In this document: in pieces, positions 7,862 through 18,000 of the stretch
Layout of the letters: each line of letters opens with the position of its first letter
Position numbering within the stretch: the first letter of the stretch is position 1
Assembly (NCBI RefSeq): GCF_016917755.1
Contig: NZ_CP070326.1
Coordinates: forward strand, 8,866,001 to 8,930,000
Direction of reading: 5' to 3'
From: Streptomyces noursei
GTDB lineage: Bacteria > Actinomycetota > Actinomycetes > Streptomycetales > Streptomycetaceae
DNA length: 64,000 nucleotides
The notes under the pieces: generated by a model
Database searches by the model: none
Seen by the model: only the letters and a program-made list of their open reading frames with translations
Told to the model about the DNA's origin: nothing
Position numbers and translations under genes: made by a program

Positions 7862-8911
7862 TCAAGAGGTCGCGCAGGGCTCGCCGCGCACCCCGCCCGG
7901 CGCGCTGGACGCCCGGACCACCAACTCCGGCGCGAGGCGCACGGTGCGGACCGGACGGCGGGGGCCGGGGACCGGGGCCGTGGCCGTGGCCGGGCGACGG
8001 GTGAGCAACCGGGCGGCCTCGGCGGCCAGTTCGGCCACCGGCTGACGGACCGTGGTGAGCGCCGGATCGGCCAGGCCGGCCAGCGGGACGTCGTCGAAGC
8101 CGGTGACCGCGACCTCGCCGGGCACGTCGGCGCCGAGCTGGCGCAGGCGTTGCAGCGCGCCGGCCGCGATCAGGTCGTTGGCGCAGACCACCGCGTCCGG
8201 GCGGGCGGGCCAGATGCGGTCCACGGCGGCCCGGCCCCACTCCACGGAGAAGTCGCCGAGCACCGCGCGTTCCGGTGCGGACGGGTCGAGGGCGGCCACC
8301 CCCGCCGCGTAGGCGGCGCGCCGTTCGGCCGCCGCCGAGGCGGTCCCGGCGGCGCCGAGGAAACAGGGGCGACGGCGGCCGGTGGCGGCGAGGTGTTCCA
8401 GGACGAGGGCCATCCCGGCCGCGTTGTCGACCGCGACCGAGTCGGCGACGCCGGGGCCGCAGCCCCGGTCCAACAGCACCAGCGGCACCTGCGCCGCGGC
8501 GGCGGCCACCGCCTCCCGGCTGCGCCGCTCGTCGACCGGGATGAGCAGCAGGGCGTCCACCCGGCGGCCCAACAGGGCGCCGATCCGGGCGGCCTCGGTC
8601 TCCGGGTCGTCGTCGCAGTCGGCGAGCAGCACGGCCCGGCCCTCGGCGTGCAGGACGTGCTCCAACTCCCGGACCAGGGAGGGGAAGAAGGGGTTGGTGA
8701 TCTGCGGGAGGACCAGGCCGACGGTGCCGGTGGAGCGGCTGCGCAGCGCGCGGGCGACCTCGTTGGGGCGGTAGTCCAGGCGGTCGGCGGCCTCCCGCAC
8801 GGCGCGCGCGGTCTCGGCTCCCACCGGGCGGGTGCCGGCCAGCACTCGGGAGACGGTGGCGACGGAGCAGCCCGCCGCCCGCGCGACGTCCCGCAAGGTC
8901 ACTTCGGCCAC
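7862..8911 (-). CDS. LacI-family transcriptional regulator of ribonucleoside use
   Basis: 349-residue LacI-type repressor. HTH at residues 3-25 (VTLRDVARAAGCSVATVSRVL), hinge with RPNEVARALRS, then a periplasmic-binding-like ligand domain (GLVLPQITNPFF, VVCANDLIAAGAL, VTGFDDVPLA). The GTG at 8911 was chosen because the HTH begins there and GGAAGG lies about 10 nt upstream. It is divergent from a nucleoside hydrolase-MFS operon, and LacI-type palindromes lie in the 332-bp interval. By analogy with corynebacterial uridine-utilisation operons it probably senses a nucleoside or ribose. Confidence 0.88.
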   Translation of the reverse strand: MAEVTLRDVARAAGCSVATVSRVLAGTRPVGAETARAVREAADRLDYRPNEVARALRSRSTGTVGLVLPQITNPFFPSLVRELEHVLHAEGRAVLLADCDDDPETEAARIGALLGRRVDALLLIPVDERRSREAVAAAAAQVPLVLLDRGCGPGVADSVAVDNAAGMALVLEHLAATGRRRPCFLGAAGTASAAAERRAAYAAGVAALDPSAPERAVLGDFSVEWGRAAVDRIWPARPDAVVCANDLIAAGALQRLRQLGADVPGEVAVTGFDDVPLAGLADPALTTVRQPVAELAAEAARLLTRRPATATAPVPGPRRPVRTVRLAPELVVRASSAPGGVRGEPCATS

Positions 8912-8973
8912 GACGGCGTGCCCTTCCACTACGGGACGGCGGCCCTGCACACCGCGCCGTCCCGGACGATGGC

Positions 8974-8989
8974 GGCAAACGTTATCACC
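8974..8989. promoter_or_regulatory. LacI-type operator candidate 1
   Basis: GGCAAACGTTATCACC, centred on CG inside AACGTT, as in LacI/PurR-family sites. It is 63 bp upstream of the lacI-type start and suits autoregulation. Confidence 0.5.
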
Positions 8990-9105
8990 GCCCGTGCACA
9001 GGCGTACCAGCTCCGTGCGCTCCGTACCAGCGGGTAAGCAGGTCGTTTGCCTCACACTTCGTTGACGTTTCATTGACATCTCCGCGTGGCATGAGCGAAA
9101 TTTCC

Positions 9106-9119
9106 GGAGAACGTTTTCC
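9106..9119. promoter_or_regulatory. LacI-type operator candidate 2
   Basis: GGAGAACGTTTTCC is a near-perfect palindrome (one mismatched pair) with the LacI-family central CG, 125 bp upstream of the nucleoside hydrolase start. A TTGACA-like hexamer at 9073-9078 precedes it. Confidence 0.6.
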
Positions 9120-9243
9120 CGAGGTAGCGCCCGGTGCGAGCACCGGCTCCACTGGAGCGGCTGACGCCGTGCCCCTGGCTGGCGCGCCCCAGAGATCGAG
9201 TTCACCCCGCTTCACCGTTCCGCAGAGCAAAGGGGCTCTCCCG

Positions 9244-10191
9244 TTGGCCAGAAAGATCATCCTCGACTGCGACCCGGGGCATGACGACGCGATCGCCATG
9301 CTCCTGGCCCACGGCAATCCCGACGTCGAACTGGTCGCCGTGACGACCGTGGTCGGGAACCAGACGCTGGAGAAGGTGACCCGCAACGCGCTGTCGGTGG
9401 CGGCCATCGCCGGCATCACCGGTGTGCCGTTCGCCGCGGGCAACCCGCGTCCGCTGGTCCGGTCCATCGAGACCGCCCCCGACATCCACGGCGAGACCGG
9501 CCTCGACGGGCCCGAACTGCCCGAGCCGGCCTTCGAGCTGGACCGCCGGCACGCCGTCGACCTGATCATCGACACCGTGATGGCGCACGAGCCGGGCGAG
9601 ATCACCATCGTCCCCACGGCCGGGCTGACCAACATCGCCATGGCGGTGCGCAAGGAGCCCCGGATCGCCGAGCGGGTGCGCGAGGTCGTCCTGATGGGCG
9701 GCGGCTACCACGAGGGCAACTGGAGCGCGGTCGCCGAGTTCAACATCATCATCGACCCCGAGGCCGCGCACATCGTCTTCAACGAGAAGTGGCCGGTCAC
9801 CATGGTCGGCCTGGACCTCACCCACCAGGCGCTGGCCACCCCCGAGGTCGAGGCGAAGATCGCCGCGGTCGGCACCGCACCGTCCCGCTTCGTGCTGGAG
9901 CTGCTGGACTTCTTCCGCGAGGCGTACCGCGAGAACCAGGGCTTCGACCACCCGCCGGTGCACGACCCGTGCGCGGTGGCGTACGTCATCGACCCGGACG
10001 TGATGACCGTCCGCAAGGCGCCGGTCGACATCGAGCTGCGCGGCGCGCTGACCCTGGGCATGACCGTCACCGACTTCCGGGCGCCGGCACCAGCCGACTG
10101 CCACACACAGGTCGCGGTCAAGCTCGACCACGAGCGGTTCTGGAACCTCGTGGTGGACGCCCTGGAGCGGATCGGCGAAGGCCGGGCATGA
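9244..10191 (+). CDS. Ribonucleoside hydrolase
   Basis: 315-residue nucleoside hydrolase (IU-NH superfamily). It has the Ca2+/ribose site IILDCDPGHDDAIAMLLA at the N terminus, VVGNQTLEK, the central PTAGLTNIA and VLMGGGY-type loops, EFNIIIDPEAA and the C-terminal HDPCAVAYVID. It hydrolyses the N-glycosidic bond to give ribose and free base. The TTG at 9244 is favoured: homology starts at LARKIILDCD and AAAGGGG lies 8 nt upstream, whereas the longer frame has no coding character. Its stop overlaps the transporter start (ATGA). Confidence 0.92.
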   Translation: MARKIILDCDPGHDDAIAMLLAHGNPDVELVAVTTVVGNQTLEKVTRNALSVAAIAGITGVPFAAGNPRPLVRSIETAPDIHGETGLDGPELPEPAFELDRRHAVDLIIDTVMAHEPGEITIVPTAGLTNIAMAVRKEPRIAERVREVVLMGGGYHEGNWSAVAEFNIIIDPEAAHIVFNEKWPVTMVGLDLTHQALATPEVEAKIAAVGTAPSRFVLELLDFFREAYRENQGFDHPPVHDPCAVAYVIDPDVMTVRKAPVDIELRGALTLGMTVTDFRAPAPADCHTQVAVKLDHERFWNLVVDALERIGEGRA

Positions 10192-11627
10192 ACATCTCCA
10201 CCGCACCACGTACCACCGAGGTTTCCGGCGGCGGGTCCGGCGTCCGGATCGGCGTGCTGGTCACCGCGCTGCTCGCGGCCTGTTTCGCCTTCCAGCTGAA
10301 CGCCAGCATGCTCAGCCCGGCGCTGAAGAGCATCGAGGACTCGCTCGGGGCCAGCTCCGCCGAGGTGGGCATGACCCAGACCGCGTTCTTCACGTCCGCG
10401 GCGCTGTTCTCGCTGTTCCTGCCCCGGCTGGGCGACGTCTTCGGCCGGCGCCGGGTGCTGGCCGGCATGCTCGGCCTGATGGCCGTCGGCTGTGTGGTCG
10501 CCGCGCTGGCGACCAGCATCCCGATGCTGTTCGCCGGGCGGATCATCCAGGGCGTGAGCGGGCCGGTCGTCCCGCTGTGCCTGATCATGCTGCGCGTCGA
10601 GGTCAAGGAGCCGAAGAAGTACGGCACCCTGCTGGGCGTGATCACCGCCGTCAACGGCGGTATCGCCGGCGTCGACTCGCTGGCCGGCGGCTACCTCGCC
10701 GACCACCACGGCTTCCAGTCGGTCTTCTGGGCGATGGGCGTCGTCGCGGCCGTGGCCACCGCCCTGGTGGCGACCCTGACCCCGGAGTCCAAGGCCGCCA
10801 CCGCGTCCAGGATGGACTGGCCGGGCGTGGCACTGCTGGTGGTCTCGGTCGGCGCGCTGCTGATCGCGCTGAACGAGGCCGGGAAGCTGGCCGACGCCGA
10901 CTGGACGATGATCGCCGTGCTGGTCGTGCTGGCCGCCGCCGCGTTCGCGCTGTTCTGGCGGACCGAGAACCGCAGCGGGCACCCGCTGGTCGCCACCCGG
11001 CACCTCAAGCAGCGGGCCACCTGGTCGCTGCTGCTGACCACGGTGCTGACCATGACCGGCGTGTTCGCGGTGATGAACGGGCTGATCCCGGCCTTCGCCC
11101 AGGACGCCCAGGCCGGTCTGGGGATGTCCGCCGAGCAGTCCGCGTGGTGGACGCTGACGCCGTACGCGCTCGCCGGGCTGGCGATGGGCCCGGTGGCCGG
11201 CCGACTCGCCGCGACCTTCGGCTACGGCCGGATCCTGCGGCTGGGCCTCTTCGGCTCCGTGGGGTCGGTGGTGCTGATGCTGCTGACGATGCACAGCCAG
11301 ACGCACGGACTGCTGCTGGTGACCTCGCTGCTGGTCGGCATCACCTACGCGGGCGTGGCCAACATCGTGCTCAACGGGCTCGGCATCGTCCTCTCCCCCG
11401 GTGAGAACCCCGGCTTCCTGCCCGGGCTCAACGCGGGCGCCTTCAACCTCGGCGCGGGGCTGAGCTTCGCGGCGCTGTACGCGGTGAAGACCGCGCTGGC
11501 GCCGGCCGATCCGACCTCGGCCGGCGGCTACACCGCCGGCATGATCGCCGGTGTGGTCATCCTGGCGCTCGCCATCGCGACGTCGTTCCTGATCCCGAAG
11601 CCGGTGGCGGCCGAGGCCCAGGACTGA
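10188..11627 (+). CDS. MFS transporter, probable nucleoside permease
   Basis: 479-residue major facilitator protein with about 14 hydrophobic segments (DHA2-like length). It shows the MFS signature LPRLGDVFGRRRVLAGM after TM2 and a repeat-like AGRLAATFGYGRILRLG in the second half. It begins in an ATGA overlap with the hydrolase gene, so the two are translationally coupled. Coupling with a nucleoside hydrolase and a divergent LacI regulator resembles the uridine-uptake operons of other actinobacteria. An export role, as for drug-type DHA2 proteins, cannot be excluded. A 14-bp stem terminator follows. Confidence 0.88.
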   Translation: MNISTAPRTTEVSGGGSGVRIGVLVTALLAACFAFQLNASMLSPALKSIEDSLGASSAEVGMTQTAFFTSAALFSLFLPRLGDVFGRRRVLAGMLGLMAVGCVVAALATSIPMLFAGRIIQGVSGPVVPLCLIMLRVEVKEPKKYGTLLGVITAVNGGIAGVDSLAGGYLADHHGFQSVFWAMGVVAAVATALVATLTPESKAATASRMDWPGVALLVVSVGALLIALNEAGKLADADWTMIAVLVVLAAAAFALFWRTENRSGHPLVATRHLKQRATWSLLLTTVLTMTGVFAVMNGLIPAFAQDAQAGLGMSAEQSAWWTLTPYALAGLAMGPVAGRLAATFGYGRILRLGLFGSVGSVVLMLLTMHSQTHGLLLVTSLLVGITYAGVANIVLNGLGIVLSPGENPGFLPGLNAGAFNLGAGLSFAALYAVKTALAPADPTSAGGYTAGMIAGVVILALAIATSFLIPKPVAAEAQD

Positions 11628-11644
11628 CGGCGCGGGCCGCGCAC

Positions 11645-11687
11645 CGACCGCCCGCCGCACCCGGACCCCCGGGGCGGCGGGCGGTCG
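11645..11687 (+). terminator. Intrinsic terminator after the MFS gene
   Basis: 14-bp perfect stem CGACCGCCCGCCGC / GCGGCGGGCGGTCG with a 15-nt loop, followed by a short T-containing stretch (CGTTTCC). Confidence 0.8.
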
Positions 11688-11803
11688 CGTTTCCTCCCGC
11701 GCGGGGCGCCGGCCGGCGCCCGCTCCCTGCCCCGACCTCCGTCGTGTTGTCAGCACGAGGGGAAAAGGGAGACTGGAACAGGAGGCAACGGAGGCAGATG
11801 GTC

Positions 11804-12214
11804 ATGGAACACGGCATGGACAAGACCGGTCCCGCCCGGGACGACATGATGAAGAAGCAGCTTCGGAGCCAGCTGACCATGGACCGTTCGCTGCGCGCGG
11901 ACGAGAACCGCGAACTGGAGCCGGCCGGCGAGGACCAGCCGGTGGCGGCGCCGTCACCGGAGAGCATCTACCGCGGTGGCACCCCGCACGGCATGTCGGA
12001 ACGCGACGTCGGTGTGCGCTCCGAACTGGCGCAGTACCTCGGCCGCAGCCTCTATCCGGCCGAGCGCAACGACATCATCCGTACCCTGCGCAGCAACCAC
12101 GCCCCGGACCGCCTGGTCACGATGGCCGAGCAGCTGCCCGCGCACCACCGGTACGGCAATGTGCAGGGCATCGCCGAGTCGCTCGGGCTGGGCACCGAGG
12201 ACCGGCGCTCCTGA
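11804..12214 (+). CDS. DUF2795 domain-containing protein
   Basis: 136-residue hydrophilic protein. The C-terminal half is DUF2795-like: RSELAQYLGRSLYPAERNDIIRTL, then APDRLVTMAEQLP and YGNVQGIAESLG. The N-terminal half is charged and probably disordered. ATG at 11804 lies 9 nt after GGAGG; ATG at 11798 is only 3 nt away and less likely. DUF2795 proteins are small actinobacterial proteins of unknown function, often near stress genes. It is followed after 79 bp by a DUF5709 gene. Confidence 0.8.
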   Translation: MEHGMDKTGPARDDMMKKQLRSQLTMDRSLRADENRELEPAGEDQPVAAPSPESIYRGGTPHGMSERDVGVRSELAQYLGRSLYPAERNDIIRTLRSNHAPDRLVTMAEQLPAHHRYGNVQGIAESLGLGTEDRRS

Positions 12215-12293
12215 GGCCGAGGAGCGCTCGCTGGCGGACAATGCCACTGAGGGCGCGACACCACCCGACACTGAGGCGAGGAGGAGGGCGGCA

Positions 12294-12776
12294 ATGTCCG
12301 ACGACGCCATGGGCGACGAGGTCTACCAGCCGCCCAGATCCGATCCGCAGGACTATCCCAACGACCTCGACATGGAGGACGCCCTGGACGAGCCGGGGCT
12401 CGACGAGGCGCTGGACACCGGCTATTCGCCACCGGAGCGCCCGTTCGTGGTGAACCACGAGGGGACCACCGCGCAGGAGCAGCACGACCGCGAGTCCCTG
12501 GCCCATCGGCTCGCCAGCGAGCTGCCGGACGTCTGCGCACCGGACGGCGACGGCATCGGGGATCTGCCGGACGGCGCCGGCGAGCCCTATGACGACCAGG
12601 TCGGCGAGGAGCGCGCCGGCCGGATCGTCAGCTACGACGAGGGCTTCTGGCGCGGTGGCGGCAGCAACGACATCGTCGCCCGGGACGTCGGGATCGACGG
12701 GGGTGCGGCGTCCGCCGAGGAGGCGGCGGTGCACATCGCCCACGACGTGGGCGGGGTGGTCGAGGGCGAGGTTTAA
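12294..12776 (+). CDS. DUF5709 family protein
   Basis: 160-residue very acidic protein. Features typical of DUF5709 are GDEVYQPPRSDPQDYPNDLDM at the start (quoted in part), EPGLDEALDTGYSPPERP, the middle TAQEQHDRESLAHRLASELPD, and the C-terminal EERAGRI and ASAEEAAVHIA. GGAGGAGGG precedes the ATG at 12294. Function is unknown. The same-strand gene upstream probably shares its transcript. Confidence 0.8.
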   Translation: MSDDAMGDEVYQPPRSDPQDYPNDLDMEDALDEPGLDEALDTGYSPPERPFVVNHEGTTAQEQHDRESLAHRLASELPDVCAPDGDGIGDLPDGAGEPYDDQVGEERAGRIVSYDEGFWRGGGSNDIVARDVGIDGGAASAEEAAVHIAHDVGGVVEGEV

Positions 12777-12880
12777 CGGAGGCTCCCTCCGGTCCGTTGC
12801 GGGATCGGCAACAGACTTTGCCGGACGGTCGGCGTACGGCGGACGCTGTGCCGTGACCGGACGAAGAGGAGAGCACATCC

Positions 12881-13552
12881 ATGAACCACGGCCATGGCAG
12901 CGGCAGCGGCAGCGGCAGCGGCACGGACACGGTCCCCGACGAGGAGTTCTGGGACGCCCGGTACGCCGAGAGCGACCGGATATGGAGCGGGAACCCCAAC
13001 GTCGTACTGGTCCGCGAGGTCCGTGACCGGGCCCCGGGCACCGCGCTGGACCTGGGGTGCGGCGAGGGTGCGGACGCGATCTGGCTGGCCACGCAGGGCT
13101 GGCGGGTCACCGCGGTCGACGTGTCCGGGGTGGCACTGGGCCGGGCCGCGGAACAGGCCGCGGCGGCCGGGGTCGCCGACCGCGTCGACTGGCAGCGGCG
13201 CGACCTGACGGAGTCGTTCCCCGAGGGCGGATTCGACCTGGTCTCGGCTCAGTTCCTGCACAATCCGGGCGAGATCTTCCGGGAGCGGATCCTGCGGACC
13301 GCGGCGTCGGCGGTGGCGCCCGGCGGGGTGCTGCTGGTCGTCGGGCACGCCGGGGCGCCGCCCTGGGAGCACGCGCAGGCGCACCCGATGGAGCGCTTCC
13401 CGACGACCGAGGAGGTGCTGGCGGCCCTCGCACTCCCCGCACAGGAGTGGGAGGTGCAGCTCAGCGAGGAGTTCGCGCGGGTGCAGCACGGCCCCGACGG
13501 GCAGCCGGCCCAGCGGACGGACGCGGCGCTGAAGGTGCGGCGCCGGGGCTGA
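12881..13552 (+). CDS. Class I SAM-dependent methyltransferase
   Basis: 223-residue Rossmann methyltransferase. After a His/Gly/Ser-repeat N terminus (GSGSGSGSG, encoded by a run of ggcagc units at 12897-12921) it has FWDARYAESDRIWSGNPN, the SAM motif ALDLGCGEGADAIWLA, the acidic end of beta-2 (VTAVDVS), and DLVSAQFLHNP. The FWDxRYAExDxxW start is shared with tellurite-resistance/thiopurine-type methyltransferases. Substrate unknown. GAGGAG precedes the start; a hairpin terminator follows. Confidence 0.85.
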   Translation: MNHGHGSGSGSGSGTDTVPDEEFWDARYAESDRIWSGNPNVVLVREVRDRAPGTALDLGCGEGADAIWLATQGWRVTAVDVSGVALGRAAEQAAAAGVADRVDWQRRDLTESFPEGGFDLVSAQFLHNPGEIFRERILRTAASAVAPGGVLLVVGHAGAPPWEHAQAHPMERFPTTEEVLAALALPAQEWEVQLSEEFARVQHGPDGQPAQRTDAALKVRRRG

Positions 13553-13565
13553 CCGGGGCCGTCCT

Positions 13566-13596
13566 CGGTGGCGGGCGGGTCGGCCGTCCGCCACCG
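13566..13596. terminator. Hairpin between convergent genes
   Basis: CGGTGGCGG / CCGCCACCG, a 9-bp perfect stem with a 13-nt loop in the 57-bp gap between the methyltransferase and the M1 peptidase genes. Confidence 0.65.
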
Positions 13597-13609
13597 GGGT
13601 ACCGGGTTC

Positions 13610-15010
13610 TCAGGCCGCCAGCGCGGGCAGCGGCTTCTCGTACAGCCAGTTGTGCAGCAGCGGGCGGACCGGGCCGGCACAGCGTTCGGCATGGGCCAGG
13701 AACGCCGCGGTGTTGGCGCTGCCGCCGCGGTGCTCGCCGTGCCAGCCGCGCAGCACGGCGAAGAACCGGCTGTCGCCGACGGACCGGCGGAGCGCGTGCA
13801 GGGCGCACGCGCCGCGGACGTAGACCCGGTCGTCGAAGATCCGCCGCTGACCGGGGTCGGCGACCCGCAGGTCCTGGGGGCGGTCGCGCAGCGAGCGCCA
13901 CTCACGGCGGGCGATCTCGTCGGCGCTGTCCTCGCCGATGTGCTCGGACCACAGCCACTCCGCGTAGGTGGCGAAGCCCTCGTTGAGCCAGATGTCGCGC
14001 CAGTCGCGCAGGCTGACGCTGTTGCCGTACCACTGGTGGGCGATCTCGTGCGCGACCAGGGTCTCCGCGCCGCGCTCCCCGTCGATGTGGTTGCTGCCGA
14101 ACACCGACCGGGTCTGGTTCTCGACCGGGGCGGCGAGTTCGGCGTCGACGACCACCGCGCCGTACGCCTCGAACGGGTAGCGGCCGAAGTGGCCGCTGAA
14201 CGCCCGGAGCATCTCCGGCTGGCGGGCCAGGTCGTGCGCGGCGTCCTCGGCCATCCACGACGGGTAGGAGTTGTGCAGCGCGATCGACGGGTGCTCCGGG
14301 CCGAGGTGGGCGGTGCCGCTGTCGTGCCGGAAGCGGCCGGTGTAGAGCGCGGCGAGGTACGGGGCCATGGGGCCGGGGTGGTGGTAGGTCCAGCATTCGC
14401 GGTGCCCGTCGCGGCGGCGTTCGAGCAGGGTGCCGTTGGCGAGGGCGTGCTGACCGTGCGGGACGGTGATCCGGAAGGTGAAGGCCGCCTTGTCGTCGGG
14501 CCGGTCGTTGCACGGGAACCACGACGGGGCGCCGAGCGGCTGGGAGGCGACCATCGTGCCGTCGTGCGGGTCGCCGGTGCGGTCCCAGCCGATCGGGCCG
14601 AACGGCGAGCGGACCGGCCGGGGCCGGCCGCGGTAGCCGACGTCCACGGTGAAGCGCGTGCCGGTGGCGAGCGGGTGCGGGGTGTCCAGGTACAGCTTGC
14701 CGTTCTGCTGACGGGCCCGGATCCGGGTCCCGTCGATCCGGGCGGTGTGCGCGCTGAGCCGGGAGAGGTCCAACTCCACCCGGTTCAGGGGCTCGTTGGC
14801 CACCGCCTCGATGCGGGCCCGGCCGTCGAGGCTGCCGTCGGCCGGGCGATAGGACAGGTGCAGGTCGTAGGAGACCGTGTCGTGCGCGTAGGTGCCGTGC
14901 CGCGGGAAGTAGCGGTCGGGGCGCGATCCGCCCAGGCCGTCGGCGACCGTCGCGACGAGCGGGAGCAGGGCGGCGCCCCTGATGAGGGCGCGCCGACTGC
15001 ATCGGGTCAC
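13610..15010 (-). CDS. Secreted M1-family zinc metallopeptidase, candidate poly-lysine-degrading enzyme
   Basis: 466-residue M1 peptidase. The start MTRCSRRALIRGAALLPLVA fits a Tat signal. The exopeptidase motif reads APVENQ (near residue 296; GAMEN in most aminopeptidases). Zinc ligands are HEIAHQW (321-327) and the Glu of NEGFATYAEW (about 344); a catalytic Tyr probably lies in VYVRGACAL. The GTG start overlaps the pls stop by 4 bp, so the two genes are translationally coupled. Zn-dependent M1 enzymes that degrade epsilon-poly-L-lysine are known from producer strains, so a role in self-protection or product turnover is likely. Short length means the C-terminal ERAP-like domain of large M1 proteins is absent. 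Confidence 0.9.
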   Translation of the reverse strand: MTRCSRRALIRGAALLPLVATVADGLGGSRPDRYFPRHGTYAHDTVSYDLHLSYRPADGSLDGRARIEAVANEPLNRVELDLSRLSAHTARIDGTRIRARQQNGKLYLDTPHPLATGTRFTVDVGYRGRPRPVRSPFGPIGWDRTGDPHDGTMVASQPLGAPSWFPCNDRPDDKAAFTFRITVPHGQHALANGTLLERRRDGHRECWTYHHPGPMAPYLAALYTGRFRHDSGTAHLGPEHPSIALHNSYPSWMAEDAAHDLARQPEMLRAFSGHFGRYPFEAYGAVVVDAELAAPVENQTRSVFGSNHIDGERGAETLVAHEIAHQWYGNSVSLRDWRDIWLNEGFATYAEWLWSEHIGEDSADEIARREWRSLRDRPQDLRVADPGQRRIFDDRVYVRGACALHALRRSVGDSRFFAVLRGWHGEHRGGSANTAAFLAHAERCAGPVRPLLHNWLYEKPLPALAA

Positions 15011-18000
15011 GCGGCAGCACCACCTTCCGCGAGCGCCGCGGCGGGACGGGTCGGGCGTTCGCCGGCGATCGGGTTGCCGGCCCAGCGGGTGTGCGCGGGC
15101 ACGCTCTCACCGCGCATGACCAGGGAGGACGGTGCGATCGAGGCGCGCGCGCCGACGTCGGTGCCGGGGAGCACGATGCCGTGCGGGCCGAGCGAGGAGC
15201 CCTCGGCGAGCCGGACGGTGTCCAGGCGCATGATCCGGTCGTGGAACAGGTGGGTCTGCAGCACGCAGCCGCGGTTGACGCTGACGCCGTCGGCGAGGGT
15301 GATCAGGTCGGTCTCCGGCAGCCAGTAGCTCTCCAGCCAGACGCCGCGGCCGATCTTGGCGCCGAGGGTGCGCAGCCACCAGTTGAGGACCGGGGTGCCG
15401 GTGAAGGCGCCGGCCATCGACGGCACGGCGAGCGACTCGACGAAGGTGTCGTAGAGCTCGTTGCGCCAGACGAACGGCGACCACAGCGGGTGCTCGCCGA
15501 CGGTGAACCGGCCGACCAGCGTCCACTTCGCCAGGGTCGTGATGAGCAGCGCCAACAGGCCCGAGAGCAGCAGCAGCGGGGCGCCGACCAGCGCCGCGAG
15601 GCCGAGGCCGCCGCGGGTGAAGGCGTCCTGCTCGGCGAGGAACACGCCCTCGGCGAGGGCCACTCCGCACATCAGGGGCAGCACCCGGCACAGTTCGACG
15701 GCGGCGCGGGCCAGGACCAGCTTGCGCGGCGGCGCGAAGGTGCGCGCCGGGTCGGCCTGGGCCGCCACCCGGGGCAGCGGCATCGCGGGCCGGCCCAGCC
15801 AGGACATCCCGGGTTCGCCGTCGGCGGGTGCGTTGGAGAGCACGCCGACCAGGCTGTGGTCGGGGACGTCGTGGCCGGGGTCGACGATGCCGGAGTTGCC
15901 GACGAAGGCCCGGCGGCCGATCCGGACGGTCCCCAACCGCAGCCATCCGCCGCGGAGTTCGAAGGGGGCGACCAGGGTGTCGTCGGCCAGGAAGGCGCCG
16001 TCGTCGACGTGCAGCAGGGAGGGCAGCGGCAGCACGGTGGAGATCTCCGCGTGCTTGCCGACCTTGGCGCCGAGCAGCCGCAGCCAGTGCGGGGTGCCGA
16101 GGCTGGCGTAGAGCGGGAAGAGGCTGCCGCGGGCGCCGTCCAGGAGGCGGGTCACCAGCCAGGCGCGCCAGGCAACGCCGCCGCTCGCCGGGTGCAGCCC
16201 CGGCCTGATGCCGCGGCCGAGGAGCCGCACCGCGGCGGCGGTCACCAGGATCGAGGAGCCGGTGGTGACGAGCGTGAAGACGGGGACGGCCAGCAGCAGG
16301 CGGACCGCCGCGGTGGCGAGGGTGCCGCTGTCGCGGAGCAGGAAGTACGCGCCGACCAGTGCGGGGGCGGTGGACAGCAGCGCCAGCAGCGGCAGGCCCA
16401 GCAGGGAGAGCCCGTAGGCGGCGCTCCAGCCGAGCGAACGCCGCCAGCGCGGGGCGGGCCATGCGGCGCCGGCCATCCGCTCGGCGGCGCCGGCCGGGCG
16501 GGCCGGGGAGCCGGACCAGCAGGCGCCCTCGGGGATCTCGTCGTCCAGGCAGGCACCGGCGGTGAGTTCGGCGCCCTGTCCGACGACGGCGCCGGGCATC
16601 AGCATGCTGCGGTGGGCGACCCGGGCACCGGCGCCGATCCGGACCGCGCCGATGTGCAGGGTGTCGCCGTCGAGCCACCAGCCGGAGATGTCGGCCTCGG
16701 GTTCGACGCTGCAGCCGTCGCCGAGTTCGGCGAGGCCGGTGACCGGCGGCATGGTGTGCAGCGCCACGTTCCGCCCGGTGGTGCAGCCCAGGGTCCGGGC
16801 GTACAGCCGCGCCCAGGGCGTACCGAGCAGGGACGGGATGCCGAAGGCTGCGACCACGCGTTCGGCGGTCCACAGGCGCAGATGGGTGGCGCCGCCGCGC
16901 GGATAGGCGCCGGGCCGGATCGAGCCGGCGAGCGTCCGGGCGGCGAGGGCGCCGAGGGCGCAGCGCATCGGGGCGCTGTAGAGCACCACCCAGCCGACGA
17001 TGATCAGCCACCAGGCGGTGTGCGGGGCCCAGACCTGCGGGGCGAGCCAGCCGAGGATGTTGTCGCCGAGCGCGAGCCCGACCAGTCCGCGCAGGCCGGC
17101 GACGCCGTACAGGGCGGTCTGGACGAGGAGTTGGACGACGCCGGCACGGCGCGGGACGGGGCGGACCGGGCGGACCTCGTCCACCGGGCCGCCGAGCGAG
17201 TCGAGGTGCTCGGCCATGTCGCGCAGCACCGGGTGGCGGTAGAGGTCGGCGACCGAGACGCCGGGGTGGTGGGCGCGGAGCTGGGAGGCCATCCGGGCGG
17301 CGACCAGGCTGGTGCCGCCGAGGGAAACAAAGTCGCTGTCCGGGCCGGGCCGGACGCCCAGGAGTTCCTCCCAGATGCTGGCGAGGCGGGCAGCGGTGCC
17401 GTGCAGCGCCGGAGCCGGGGCGCCGGCCGCACCGTCGACCGGGGCGGTCGGCAGCGGCCAGGGCAGCGCCTTGCGGTCGACCTTGCCGGACGTCCGGGTG
17501 GGCAGGCTCTCGACCTCCGCGAGGACGGGCACGAGCTGCGCCGGCAGCCGTTCCTGGAGCAGCGCGCGGGCCTTGTCCTGCTGGAAGCTGGAGCCGTCGG
17601 CGGTGCGCTGCTCGGGGACGACGTAGCCGACCAGGACCTGGGTGCCGGCCGGGGTGGTCTGGACGGCCGCGGCGGCGCCGAGGACGCCGGGCAGGGCGGC
17701 CAGCGCGGCGTCGATCTCGCCCAACTCGATGCGTCGGCCGCCGAGTTTGATCTGGTCGTCGGCGCGGCCGACGAAGAGCAGGCCCTCGGGTTCGGCGCGG
17801 ACCAGGTCGCCGGTGCGGTAGGCGCGAGCGGTGTCCAGGACGTCGTCGGGCCGGAAGCGCTCGGCGTCCTTGACCGGGTCGAGGTAGCGGGCGGTGCCGA
17901 CGCCGCTGATGAGCAACTCGCCCTCGGCGCCGTAGGGCACCGGCCGGCCGGCCCGGTCCACGACGGCCAGTTGCCAGCCCTCCAGGGGCAGGCCGATGCG

